Shown: positions 42,559 through 53,854 of the stretch, piece by piece | How positions within the stretch are numbered: the first letter of the stretch is position 1 | How the letters are laid out: each line of letters begins with the position of its first letter | DNA from: Cepaea nemoralis | Taxonomy: Eukaryota; Mollusca; Gastropoda; Stylommatophora; Helicidae | Assembly (NCBI GenBank): GCA_014155875.1 | Contig: JACEFZ010028119.1 | Span: forward strand, 1 to 64,000 | Direction: 5' to 3' | DNA: 64,000 nucleotides | Notes under the pieces: model-generated | What the model was told of the DNA's origin: nothing | Database searches by the model: none | The model's input: only the letters and a program-made list of their open reading frames with translations | Position numbers and translations under genes: made by a program

Positions 42559-45085
42559 CTATTTGTGTACCGACCCAATATCAGGTGGTTCTGTTCTTGC
42601 ATTAACCCTCCTCTGATTCCTGTCGATGCTGTGTCTACCTTTCATGTACCCATGACTCATGGTCCCTCTACAATTACAACATCTGTTTGCTATCCCTAGC
42701 CCTGGGTCAGTAATGTCGCGAACACTCTTTTGACCTGACTCAACTTTCCTATCTGCATATTGCACCGTTACACTTGAGTCTCTGTTTAGTCTGAACTCTT
42801 TATTCAATCTTGACCCATATATGTGGCACTTTGCTTTCTGCTGCATACGCCTTATGCCTATGTGCCCTGCACATGCACTATCCTGAGCTGTTCTAGTATA
42901 TCGGTCTCTGTGTGCTAAAGGTACTGCTACTTGCCCACGTGCCGTTCTGCTATCTGAAAACCTGCGAGTGAGAACATTGTTCTTCCTCTCGAAGCACCAT
43001 CTACCCTTCCCTGACTGACTATTTTCTACTCTACTACACCCTTGGAAACATTTGTTCAGAGTAGTATCTTGTCTCTGGGAGCCACTAGCACTATATTTGG
43101 GATCCATTCTCATCTGCTCAGCTGTACTATCCTTGTCCTGAGTTCCTGTGTCTACTTCAAGTGCCTCTTCTACCTCAGCTATACTGTCTAATTTAGGTTC
43201 TCTTGTGGTAACTACCTCATTACTGCTTACACTATATTTTCGGTCCCAATAAACTATTTCCTCTTCTGTACAATCTTTAACTCCTATAACATTTCCTATG
43301 ATCAAATCAGCCACTGGTGAGTCCAAAACACACGTTGTCACTCTTCCAGTGATATATGGTGTTTTTACTGTTATTATGGCTAATGGGTAGAACTCTACTG
43401 TGCCGTTGAATGTTATGCATCTAATCTTTTTCCCTGTATAATCCGAGGGATCTATTAAACTTCTCCTCACTCCGATAGACGTACATCCGGAATCCCTAAT
43501 TGTTAACGCTGGTCTATCATTGACGAATCCCTGATGCAACTTCAGACTTCCTCCTTCATGCACTGCTGATCCTGCTTTCACTGTATGACCACATATTAGG
43601 ACTGGCTGACTGTCTTTTTCAAAAAGAGGTTTGCACCCACTACAATCTTCATTGTTCAGCGTCTCAATTACTTGCGATGCATTTGAGTGCTCTGTTTCTC
43701 TCATCCTACATTGATGGCTGATATGCCCCTTCTTACCACATTTGAAACAGATGATCTCCTTCCTTGCGTTACTTGTTGGCTCACTGGCTAGCTGCACGTC
43801 ACACTCCGCTGCCTTGTGTCTCCAGCTCCCACAATTACAACATCCGGCATAATTTGGACGTCTCTGGAAGTTCCCTCTTCTATATGGGTACCGTCCTACT
43901 CTACCAACATTGTTTCTTCAGAAACCATTATCTTGAAGTTCTTGCTGCTCACCTTTCTGTGCTGAATCCACACTTTTCGCCCTTGGTCTGATGACTGGAT
44001 TCTGGTCCTGTTTAGTGTACGCTGCACAGACTATTTCCTCACTCATTAGTTTCCCAATAGAACTGTTAGGATGTGCAGTCATATAGTTTTGCCCTAACTG
44101 AGACATTGTGTCTATGTCCTTTGGCTTCCGTTCCTCAAAGAACGCCACTAAATTAGAATTGCATGCAGATACTACCTTGTCTCTTAACATTAGATCTACT
44201 AATTTATTAAAATCTTTCCCTACTTCTGCAAGCTCCATCCATTTGTTAAATGTATTCTTTACGGTGTTAACAAAATCTGTGAAATCTTGATTTGTCTCTG
44301 GCACTAACTGTCTAAACTTTGTCCTATATCCATGCTCAGTGAGTTGGAACTTTGTCAGCAACCGTTGACGTAAGATAGTGTAGTTGTTTCTTTCTTCTAC
44401 AGGTAAATTGAACATGGTGTCTAGTGCCTTACCCGTCAGAAATTCGCCAAGGCGCATCGCATACTCTGCTTCTGGAATGCCTAAAGTTTTCGCACTTGCT
44501 TGAAATCTGTCCAAATAAGATTCAAGGTTGTCTCGGTCCGTAAAGTATGGCAGTTTTAATCTCTGTGACGACTGCGAAGGTTTTCTGCTTTCCTCACTTT
44601 GACCCTTCGAAGATAGTTCTAGTTTTCTGAGAGCAATTTCAGCTTCCATCTTAATCTTCTCTTTCTCAATTTCCACCGCATTTGTGTGTTTTAACTTTTC
44701 AAGTTCCATTTGTGTCTCTCTCTCTTCCTGTAGACGCTTGTTTTCTATTTCGGCTAGTTTTACTTGTGTCTCTTCCTGTAGACGCTTGTTTTCCATTTCA
44801 GCTAACTTTACTTCCTGTAGACGTTTGTTTTCCATCTCAGCTAACTTTACTTCCTGTAGACGTTTGTTTTCCATTTCAGCTAACTTTACTTCCTGTAGAC
44901 GTTTGTTTTCCATTTCAGCTAGTTTTTACCCGTGTCTCTTCCTGTAGACGCTTTGCCTCGCGTTCATTATGCCTCTCCTCTCTTTCCGTCTGTTTTTGTT
45001 CTTTTGCTTCTGCATACTCCTGTAACTCTTTACCTTTCAGGCCTATTCGTTCCCCTGCTTCAATATATTCCATTAAAGTAGGCAT
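42559..45085 (-). pseudogene. Gag-protease-integrase-like frame of the LTR element
   Basis: Minus strand from ATG at 45085 (MPTLMEYIEAGERIG). A one-base frameshift near 44930 lies inside a charged coiled-coil stretch that contains several 12-residue ENKRLQEVKLAE repeats. The frame then runs from 44913 to 42559 with one TGA at 43920-43918. It encodes a SCAN-like capsid region (YFTDRDNLESYLDRFQ to about TMSQLGQNYMTAH), two zinc knuckles (CNCGSWRHKAAEC and CFKCGKKGHISHQC), an aspartic protease with IRDSGCTSIG as active site and ADLIIGN as second motif, and then an integrase N-terminal-like HHCC segment (NNVLTRRF, then VPLAHRDRY and CAGHIGIRRMQQK). RT, RNase H and the catalytic integrase core are absent. 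No activity on its own is expected. Confidence 0.85.
44716..44940 (-). repeat. Short tandem repeat coding the Gag coiled coil
   Basis: Units of about 36-45 bp (CTTCCTGTAGACG(C/T)TTGTTTTCCAT... on the plus strand), each coding a 12-15-residue charged block on the minus strand. The frameshift near 44930 lies at the edge of this repeat, consistent with slippage. Confidence 0.8.
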
Positions 45086-45832
45086 CTTGTACTTGTGGAC
45101 ACGTTGCTGTCAATCAGCCAACTATAAATGTAAAGACTCTGCTGTTAGTCTTTGTGTCACTTCCCTACGTACACCACAACTCCCTGTGTACGTAAATTCG
45201 TAGTGCTAAAAATATCACTCTGTACTCACCCAGTCACTCTATAAGCACTAGGTAGTGAGGGGGGAAGTATCACATATACTCCCTTATATCTATATATCTA
45301 TGACCAATAGTTGTATAACATTTCTGGAAATATTGTTAAACATACATATAAATACATATACAAAACGAATGAATGATAACACTAAATGTTGTCTATAAAA
45401 ACGTTAGACTCACAAGCCAAGTACACGGAGACGGTGATCACACAGAAATAAACCACAGTAACAACCACAAGCTTGTGTAGGGACACCCACAGTGCGCGTA
45501 ATATATAAACTGACAAAGACCACTAGACAGCAGAAATGACGAAAGCTCACAATAATAACATATATCCGAACACAACAAATATCATATGTAAATATAACGA
45601 AAAGAAAGAGAGAAAGAAAAATTATAGCGTAACAATATACACAAATCTGACGTGAAACAACTCGGCTCTAGATATTAGTTAGGAATATTCCAATGCCACT
45701 GCACGACACGTTAACCCATTAACGTTTTCCTTACAAAAAATATCTTAAGCACCAGAAAAAAACACGTTTTGCAAGTTCTATCCTAGTGTAGATAGAGATC
45801 GCAAACAATGCCTATCAACAACTACATGTAAT

Positions 45833-45938
<106 letters not shown>

Positions 45939-46090
45939 CAAACGATAACGACAGTTAAGACTATGAGAGAGCAAACAAAATGTCCAACTGGTTGGCCGAC
46001 AAATATGTGCCTATTAATGATAATCCGTCGCCAAAAGTTCTTATTTTGCTGTTAATAGTTTTTCGCAATCCGCTGGAAATGTCTACGACA

Positions 46091-46633
46091 CTAGATTTCA
46101 AAATGACTGATTGATTTGTTGAGTGGTTCCTGAATTCGCGTTGTGATCACAAGTTCCAACTGTCGGAAACGTTGATGGTAATAATAATTATCCAAAGTGT
46201 TCTTTCGATTGTCGTACAAATTGAAGATGATGGTAATTATCCCAAAATGTTCTGGATTGCCGATGACAGACAAAGTTCCAAGGAAAAATTGGCCGCAAAT
46301 GCCCAGTGCTATAACCCTGTACCGTAAGTTCTTTTTGGCAACTGTATGCACCCTTGTGTGCGGTGATGACACCACGTTAAAATGTTTGCTCATAACAGAA
46401 TAATGATGACGATAGTAGAACAGTTCAACAAAGCCGAAACATAAAGTCTGGTTTTCATTCATAAACACGTTGTTTATACAGATCTCCTGTGGAAAATCCC
46501 AGTAACTTTCCACTGTCCCCAACCTTGACCTTGCCGGACACCTCAAGTCAGTACCTCGGTCTTCTTTGCCACAATAATCCACACTGACTGTCTGTAAAAT
46601 GACCGGACACTTTTCCGTCATACAAAAAAACAC
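46091..46633 (-). CDS. Hypothetical 180-residue ORF in the LTR element leader
   Basis: Starts MFFCMTEKCPVILQ and ends NKSISHFEI. I recognise no family. It contains a stretch of hydrophobic residues (VIALGICGQFFLGTLSVIGN) that could span a membrane and four or more scattered cysteines. It is on the same strand as gag and upstream of it. It may simply be an open stretch of untranslated leader. No codon-usage argument is possible from one copy. Confidence 0.2.
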   Translation of the reverse strand: MFFCMTEKCPVILQTVSVDYCGKEDRGTDLRCPARSRLGTVESYWDFPQEICINNVFMNENQTLCFGFVELFYYRHHYSVMSKHFNVVSSPHTRVHTVAKKNLRYRVIALGICGQFFLGTLSVIGNPEHFGIITIIFNLYDNRKNTLDNYYYHQRFRQLELVITTRIQEPLNKSISHFEI

Positions 46634-47487
46634 TTTCCACCCAACCTCTCAGCCCCGACACGGCTGCTCTTTTGACTCCGTGGAAATTTTCTCAGTAACT
46701 GCTTACTGTTAAACAGCCTTGCCTCCTAAGGTCAACCTTCTTTCTCTTTATCACTTTCAGTGGGAAATACACTTTACACCACTAACCCGCCCCAACTCTG
46801 GCGGTAGGGGCACTGTTTCCACCCACTTTTGTCACCCCTCCCGGTGAATCCGCAAATGTCAATTCTGTGTATCCTACACATTCATGATAACTCTCCTTCC
46901 CGAGAGTTCACTGTCCTCAGTACTTTACCTGTACTGTGCACTGTCCTCGTAAACAGCGCTGACCCTCTCTCAACCCGGCCTATTAACTGCGTCGACAAAT
47001 CTTGACCAGTCAACTTGCAACAACACAGTGCGCTTGCCTTCACACACACACACACACACACACACCAAATTCTCACCACGCACAGTATGTTGCAACGAAA
47101 TTGCTCGCTGTCTTAAATCTTTGGTTCAATCCTGTCCTGTATTTATCACCGACAGCAGATATCTAGCCCGTCTCGCCGCGCAGACTTTTCCCTGTGCTCG
47201 GTGTTTGTGCCTAGTGATCACTCCCCGTCACTGTAATCGACTCTCCCAGTTGATTTGTGCTGCGTTAATTCTCCTGGCGCCCAGCCTCGTCTGTTTACGC
47301 GTGCTGACCACCGTTAATTTACCTGTCGTGAACTTCACTTGAACTGTCTGCTAGCTTGATGGAACGAAGTCACCAGATAACAACTCCTCTCTCAGCGAAG
47401 AGTTCACCAATAACCATAATGACAACAATGTCTATATTGTTCTTGATCGGACGAGCTCTCAGATGATCAATATATCCCCGTCGTCCT

Positions 47488-47505
47488 TGACCGGAGGAGA
47501 CCCCA
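47488..47505 (-). promoter_or_regulatory. Primer-binding-site candidate (tRNA-Pro-like)
   Basis: Three bases after the 5' LTR end, the minus strand reads TGGGGTCTCCTCCGGTCA. Thirteen of 18 bases agree with the well-known tRNA-Pro primer-binding sequence, and all positions TGGGG, CTC and TCCGG match. The exact tRNA was not verified. Confidence 0.55.
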
Positions 47506-47508
47506 GAA

Positions 47509-48235
47509 TGTCACACGTCGTTCTTGATGATAATATCAATGTTCTTGATGATCTTTGCTTGATATTGTCGTGTGATGGTCGTTGTCTAGGTAACGATGTT
47601 CATGGTGTGTCAATTGAGCTATCTAACTGTTTCTTAATCCAACTCACCCCAGAAGTGCACCTTCACCAGTCATGAAACAAGATTGAGTTGGCGCACATAA
47701 TCATTTATTCCAGAAATAAGACGGACAGACGGAACATGTTTATACATCCAGAAAATAATGTAATCCATAGAATATAAATATCCTCCTCACAATTTAACCA
47801 GCACACATCAATGCCTTCTCACGGCCTGCTTCTTATCAAATCCACAAGACAGGTAATCCAGCTACTATCCACGGTTAGATCTCCCACAATACAACCCACA
47901 CATTGGGTTGGAGCCACTGCTCAACTATGCAACCCACTCTGGGTTTAGGCCTGTCTTTTCCACTCGGAGAACAACACAACCCCGTTGTCCGTGGACTACC
48001 GACTCCTTCGGTATCTCAAACTCAACTCTCCGAAGTCCCTTGACTTCACACACAAATACACTATCTCTCTCTCCATCCGCCCTAGGGGTTTTTTCCTCTA
48101 CCCTCACTATTTTATTTCTCAGGACTGGCTGTTTTCTCATAGCCAGGTTAGTCACTTTACTGTCTCCCACTCTCATCTCCATTCTTCCTCATGCCCGGTC
48201 ACTCACCTCAATGTCAATGACCCAGGCTTATGTCA
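47509..48235 (-). repeat. 5' LTR of the LTR element, intact (727 bp)
   Basis: Uninterrupted LTR. On the minus strand it runs TGACATAAG to GTGTGACA. It is nearly identical to the split 3' LTR. The short open frame in it (48182-47925) is the same one that fuses to ORF1 at the other LTR, and is not a gene. Confidence 0.95.
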
Positions 48236-48500
48236 GCTGCACTAGATCTTATTAGAAGGCAGCAAGTCAAATGGTTTGGCCATGCAAGTAGGTTACCAAC
48301 TAACAGTATACCACAACAAGCAATGATGTACAGACCAGAGGGAAGCAGAGGAAGAGGCCGACCACGTAAACGATGGACGCAGGGAATAACAGAGTCCATG
48401 GGAATATCGATGCATGAAGCCCATAAGCGGGCACTCTCCCGCTGCTTATACTTCACCTCGACACTACAAGGTACAAGAGGAACATGATGAGATGATGAGA
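48236..48500 (+). pseudogene. LINE-A C-terminal domain, segment 3
   Basis: Resumes after the LTR element with ALDLIRRQQVKWFGHASRLP, then YRPEGSRGRGRPRKRWTQGI and MGISMHEAHKRALS. It ends with a stop and a GATGA-type tail at 48486-48500, followed by the second copy of the LINE-A duplication ATAACTGTTACC (48501-48512; first copy 33541-33552). Confidence 0.88.
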
Positions 48501-48625
48501 ATAACTGTTACCAAACGTTTGTGACGGGAGGCCAGATACAGTAGACAATAAATGGTACGAAACGTTAGTGACGGATTCCAGTAAATATATTTTAGTTCTT
48601 ACCAAACGCTTGTGACCAGATGTAA
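48501..48625. repeat. Diverged 42-bp minisatellite units beyond LINE-A
   Basis: Units such as TTACCAAACGTTTGTGACGG followed by GAGGCCAGATACAGTAGACA, then two weaker copies with ACGAAACGTTAGTGACGG and ACCAAACGCTTGTGACCAG. They match the edge units at 31857-31913 and 33490-33552 better than the array core, as expected for array edge. Confidence 0.8.
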
Positions 48626-49224
48626 GAACCTGTGACATGAGCTGAAATGTTAAAATGTCCCGTTAAAATCACGTGTAACTTGGACATAAGTTTGGAAAAC
48701 TAATATTTGAAATAAATGACCTGTAAACTTGAACAGGTCAGAGAAGATCACTAATAGAAAAAACCTGTAGCGAACATGGAAAATCTCTCACGTTCGTTAA
48801 GAGCTATTTGATTGGAATGCAGCTAGTTGAAACACAAACTTAAGTCAAGGGTTAATGTAAGCCCCCGACAGAAACCGCGAAGGATATTCATGAATTAGGC
48901 ATTCAAGGTCAAGTCATTCATTATAAGTTCGGATGACCAGCTCGTTTCTTCGTAACGTTTCATCATCATCATCTGATGACATGTGCGGTGCAGAACTTCC
49001 CCCTCCATTTTTTCACATATTTGCCTTTCTCCATAATTTAGTTTATCTCTATTGACACCTGTGAAAAGGTTAGTCTACCATTGCTTTTCTTCTTGACTAT
49101 AACCATACTGATTGAATGCCGTAGCCTTTACTACCCAGAAAATGGTGTGTAAATTCTGAGTTTTCTGAAAATTATCTGATAATCATTGTAATTCATTCGA
49201 TACTAAGCAGACAACTATACGTTC
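48626..49224. other. No recognised gene
   Basis: A short (CAT)n at 48960-48975 may be a LINE tail. Otherwise unassigned. Confidence 0.4.
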
Positions 49225-51948
49225 ATTGGTTGCTGCCGAGTCATATACATTTGTAAACTCCGCCTGCCCGAGAGTTGTCACTTTATTGTCATATATAGGG
49301 GTATGCTATATCAAAGGAGAAGTTAGGTACCTCCTTCCCTCCGCTATCCTACGGGACATCCTTGGGCAAGGTGGAGTATCAGTTCAGACCCCTGATCAGG
49401 GTTACGAGAAGCCAATGTGCAGGTGGTGGATGAAGATGGGAGCAGCCGACAGATAGTTGTAGGTTATGGTCTCCACCTTCACGATGGTAGGCAGAGGATC
49501 TACTTTTTTTTTTGAGGAGACAATAACTACGTTCACTGACAAGTATGGTCACTGCTAGGAAGGAAAGCAATGATAAACTACCTTCTTTACAGATGCCAAG
49601 AAAATCATGTTGTGTGGAAAGAGGATACAGACTTGTAGAATGGGCAAAAGAACAAGAAATGGTTGTAGGAAACACCTGGTTTAGACAGCATCCTAGAAGA
49701 TTATGGACATGGAGGAGTCCAGACAGCAGGATTAAAAACCAGATAGATTACATCCTGATTAGCAGAATGGTTCGAAATGCATTAACATCGTAAAAACAGT
49801 TCCAAATGCAGACTGTTACAGAGATCACATATTAATTACAGGCACATTGAGGGTAAAGTTAAAGAAAGTCAAGTATACAGCAGGAAACCCTAAATATGAC
49901 TTGTGAAAATTGAAAACTGACAAAGAAATACAAGTTAATTTTAACATAGAAGTAAAGAACAAATTTGATTTATTGTCTGATCTAGAACATGTTATGAAAT
50001 ATTAAAGAAATCATTCAGCCAAGTTGAAGAAACAACTATCCCAAAAATGAAGATTTTGGGACGTAAGAAATGGATGACGGAAGACATCTTAAAACTAATA
50101 GAAATAAGGAGAAAATAAAATAAACATTAACATTATGAAGAGATTCACGGGAAAATTAGGAAACTGCAAAGAGGCAAAACAAGCATGGCTTGAGGAAATT
50201 TGCAGTGAAATTGAAAACCAACACAACATCCATGCACAACGGAATACATGACATCACTAAGAAAAGAACATACACATCAGCCGATTGCCTAAAAACCAAA
50301 CATGGCAAAATCATAATAAAAAAGACCAAATTTTAAATGCGTGGTTAGATTATGTGAACGATCTATATAACGATACACGAGAGGAACAGTGTGCTATTCT
50401 GAATATTAATGAAGGGCCATGAATTTTGAAGATGAAAGTTCAGAATCCTCTTAGCCATATGAAAACTGGCAAAACCCCGGGTACAGATAACATCACAACA
50501 GAAATGATCAATGCCTTAGAGGAATATGGATTAGACCAAGTCACCAGACTGCTGAACGCAATATATGATGCTGGAGATATACTTCCTGAATTATGTCATT
50601 CCATATTTATTACAATCCCAAAGAAATCATGCGCTTTGGAATGTGATAAACATCGAACAATTAGTATAATGAGCAACATCACGAAGAATTTGCTAACAAT
50701 AATATCCGAAAAAGGGGAAGAACAACACGAATTCGTAGAAGGCAAGGGTACAGTAAATGCTGTGTATGTACTGAGATAATTAATTGAGCGTTCTATAGAA
50801 GTAAACAAAGACCTACATCTTTGCTCTTTGCTTTATTGACTACACACAGACTTTCGATAAAGTAAGGCATGTCAACATGATAAAGATGCAGGCAGATCTA
50901 CAAATTAACTGGGAAAGACCTTAGACTTGTAAAAAAAAAAAACAATCATTGGAAACAACAAGCTGCCATAAAGATTGATAATGAAGTAGGTCAATATCAG
51001 CTTATTAAGAGAGGTGTGAGACAGGGATGTGTAATGTCTCCGGATCCTTTTCCCCACTCAGTAAAACATATGTTTAGAAATTAAGAAGATATGAAAGGAA
51101 TCACCTTTGGGGGAACATACTATCAATAACATTAAATAAGCGGATGATACAGTATTGATTGCAGACAATGAATAGGATCTGCAACATTTAGTGTATGCGG
51201 TCGTTGTACACAGTGAACAACAAGTGTTACAATTACATTGTGAGAAGACATAGATTATGGTGGCCATTGGGAAGAAAGAAATATCACAATGTAATAATAA
51301 GGATAAATAACAATATTCTTAATCAAGTGAATAGGTACAATTATCTCGGAACAGTCATAACATCTGATGGGAGGTGCCTTGAAGTGATTAGAAGAAGAAT
51401 TGCCATGGCGATGGTGGCCTTTTGCAAAATGGAAAACATATTGGCCAATAAAAAGATGTCAATTGCAACGAGAAAAAGAGTGTTGAAGTGCTACATAGAA
51501 CCGGTATATTTGTATGGATGTGAAACGTTGACAATGAGCAGAACCAGCTGAATTAAAAAACAAACATCTAATGGCAGTGGAGATGTTGTTCCTGAGAAAA
51601 ATAAACAGAATACGACGGACAGACAAAAAACACACACACCAATGAGCAGGTCCCAAAAGAAGCAAATGGGAACCGTGAACTGATTAGAGAAATTAGACGC
51701 AGAGAATTAACATTTTGTGGGAAACATTATAAGAAGAAATAAATTGGAGAACTGGTGACAACTGGCAAGATTTAGGGGAAAAGAACAAAGGGAAGGCAGA
51801 GAAGAAATATCTGGATGGCTTGGCCACGTGGCATTGTCGAGACAAGAATACGGAGCTGACGAACGACTCTGGTGATCGCGTGAAATGACGAAACATGACC
51901 ACTCACGCTTATCGGCATGACAGATGATGATGATGATGATGATGATGA
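49225..51948 (+). pseudogene. LINE-C, longest copy, internally deleted and inactive
   Basis: Starts with a 5' untranslated region (49225-49610) that contains the AGGAAAGCAATGATAAACTACC segment shared with 56340-56385. It jumps to the second half of the endonuclease (YRLVEWAKEQEMVVGNTWFR, RRLWTWRSPDSRIKNQIDYI), so the endonuclease N-terminus is deleted. RT fingers follow at 50426-50779 (GKTPGTDNITTEMINALEEY, FITIPKKSCALECDKHRTIS), then GVRQGCVMSPDPF (about 51014) and the catalytic region, where YADD reads stop-ADDTVLIADNE-stop (51133-51172). The thumb (NYLGTVITSDGRCLEVIRRR) and the C-terminus follow, ending in (GAT)n at 51923-51948. Confidence 0.85.
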
Positions 51949-51950
51949 TA
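51923..51950. repeat. (GAT)n tail of LINE-C
   Basis: Eight or nine GAT units at the exact 3' end of LINE-C, the usual short-repeat tail of RTE-like elements. Confidence 0.85.
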
Positions 51951-52117
51951 TATTTGTATACTGCAGAGATTTGATAAGTCAGCTTATGGATCTCATTAGA
52001 ACAAATCCAGCTCAATTGTTATAGCGGATTGAACCCAAGAACAATATATTGGTAAGCTAACGCACAGATGACTAGGACACTAAAACTGAGGCTGTTGTTT
52101 AAATTAGGTCAAACATG
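51951..52117. other. No recognised gene
   Basis: Short unassigned interval. The last 12 bp are the left target duplication of SINE-beta. Confidence 0.5.
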
Positions 52118-52447
52118 CTTGCTTGCTTGTGTTCGTTGGCTTGAGCTCCAATGCGAAGTCCTGTATGTCGGATGAAGGCATCCTGTTGTCCATCATCAGT
52201 GTGATGTTACAGGACCTGAGGTTTGCGTGAGTATCCGTTGTCCCATGTCTGGCTTACTGGTGTGCAGACTGGTGGTTCCTCGCCGCACAGGCAGGCACTC
52301 TCCGACTTCGGAGGAATCAGCGATCCTACTGACCTTAGCCAGGACCCCAAAGGGACCTGTTGCCCAGGACGCTCGACGAGGACGCGTCAATAGGTCTTGG
52401 CCAGTATATAACCCGGCCCTGGTGCCTTGGAAACACCTCTGCGTCCC
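52118..52447 (-). mobile_element. SINE-beta (CAAG-tailed), copy 2
   Basis: Reverse-oriented copy of 11947-12293 with a short tail (about three CAAG units, read as CTTG on the plus strand). It is flanked by a perfect AGGTCAAACATG duplication (52106-52117 and 52448-52459). The two copies differ at only a handful of positions. Confidence 0.88.
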
Positions 52448-52459
52448 AGGTCAAACATG

Positions 52460-52754
52460 TTTTCTGATGATCTCAAACATGTTCTTACCAGTACAGTAGT
52501 TTATCAGTGTGTTCTGTCGATTTGGATGTTGTTATGTTCACTTATTGTTTTGCTGACGTGCAATGTCGTTTGAGAAATTTATAAAATCTTCAAGCTATGT
52601 CCGGTAATATAATGCGTTTAACTCCTCTGATTTATGATATTCGACTCAATAATTTTCAACACAGCACTTGGGCGATAGATATATCATTGTCAGACGTCGA
52701 TTAATCTTGGAACTTATAGCCGTGTCTTTCTTATACGGCATTCATTGTTATACC
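52460..52754. other. No recognised gene
   Basis: AT-rich interval between SINE-beta and the 45-bp array. Confidence 0.5.
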
Positions 52755-53343
52755 AGTGCATGAAATAAAAATGTTTTCCCCATGTTATTTACACGAGTTA
52801 GTGCATGAAAGAAGCATGTTTTCCCCATGTTATTTACACGAGTTAGTGCATGAAAGAAACATGTTTTCCTTATGTTATTTACACGAGTTAGTGCATGAAA
52901 GAAACATGTTTTCCTTATGTTATTTACACGAGTTAGTGCATGAAAGAAACATGTTTTCCTTATGTTATTTACACGAGTTAGTGCATGAAAGAAACATGTT
53001 TTCCTTATGTTATTTACACGAGTTAGTGCATGAAATAAAAATATTTTCCTTATGTTATTTACATGAGTTAGTGCATGAAATAAACATGTTTTCCCCATGT
53101 TATTTACACGAGTTAGTGCATGAAAGAAACATGTTTTCCTTATGTTATTTACACGAGTTAGTGCATGAAAGAAACATGTTTTCCTTATGTTATTTACACG
53201 AGTTAGTGCATGAAATAAACATGTTTTCCCCATGTTATTTACACGAGTTAGTGCATGAAATAAACAGGTTTTCCCCATGTTATTTACACGAGTTAGTGCA
53301 TGAAAGAAACATGTTTTCCTTATGTTATTTACATGAGGAATAA
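52755..53343. repeat. 45-bp minisatellite, 13 copies
   Basis: Units of GTGCATGAAAGAAACATGTT then TTCCTTATGTTATTTACACGAGTTA. Variants include AATAAA for AAGAAA and CCCCATG for CTTATG; the two variant types are partly clustered. The period is a multiple of three, so frames of 195 (plus) and 176 (minus) codons stay open. Neither looks like a protein. Confidence 0.95.
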
Positions 53344-53480
53344 ATTAACATGTATTGATTGGCACTCACAGACGGTAAACAGCGAAATAGAAGTCAAAGG
53401 TAAATCATCACTGTGAGGCTGAAATTCCGGTGTACCCATAGCTTTTGATTTGAATATTTTCCAGGACTATCATTGATTTA

Positions 53481-53736
53481 GCCGGCTTCCTGGCCTAGAG
53501 GTTAGCGACTTTTCTCCGTAATCTCGTATACTCTCTTAGGTAACAGTGACGACGGTGAGAATCAGCAGTGGTTCGAATCGCGTCGGTAACTTACGGGGTA
53601 TGTGAGCAGGCCGCTCAGAAAGCAATGGCAAACTACTGAGCGTAATCTGGCCAAAAATCAACAATCAGCTGAAAGATGCTGATTTTGACAGCGATGTCCT
53701 GTAAAGGATATGCAAACATTTAAAAAAAAAAAAATT
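53481..53736 (+). mobile_element. SINE-gamma, tRNA-derived, copy 3
   Basis: Best-preserved promoter of the family: TGGCCTAGAGGTTAGCGAC (A-box) and GGTTCGAATCGC (B-box) about 65 bp apart, then AGCAATGGCAAACTACTGAG, AATCAGCTGAAAGATGCTG and CCTGTAAAGGATATGC, ending in poly-A. An imperfect duplication ATTGATTTA / ATTGACTTA flanks it (53472-53480 and 53737-53745). Transcription would be by RNA polymerase III from the internal promoter. Confidence 0.9.
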
Positions 53737-53854
53737 ATTGACTTATGCTTCTGTCCACTGTCTTAAAGGAGGTGACTATTAACACCCGTGAAATGAATCC
53801 CGAGAATTCTTGTCAACTCGGAAAGACCGAGCCACTGGAAATAACGCAACAGCT

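Noticed and set aside
44682..45203. Plus-strand ORFs of 173 and 87 codons
   Set aside because: Antisense to the Gag coiled-coil repeats; their repeats only mirror that coding repeat.
51130..51175. Non-standard genetic code (TAA read as Tyr)
   Set aside because: Suggested by stop-ADD in two LINEs, but intact frames here (LINE-B, ORF1) end in normal TAA, and the LINEs have other stops and frameshifts.
53481..53560. Functional tRNA gene
   Set aside because: Good A- and B-boxes, but no cloverleaf closes. The segment is the head of a SINE with target duplications.
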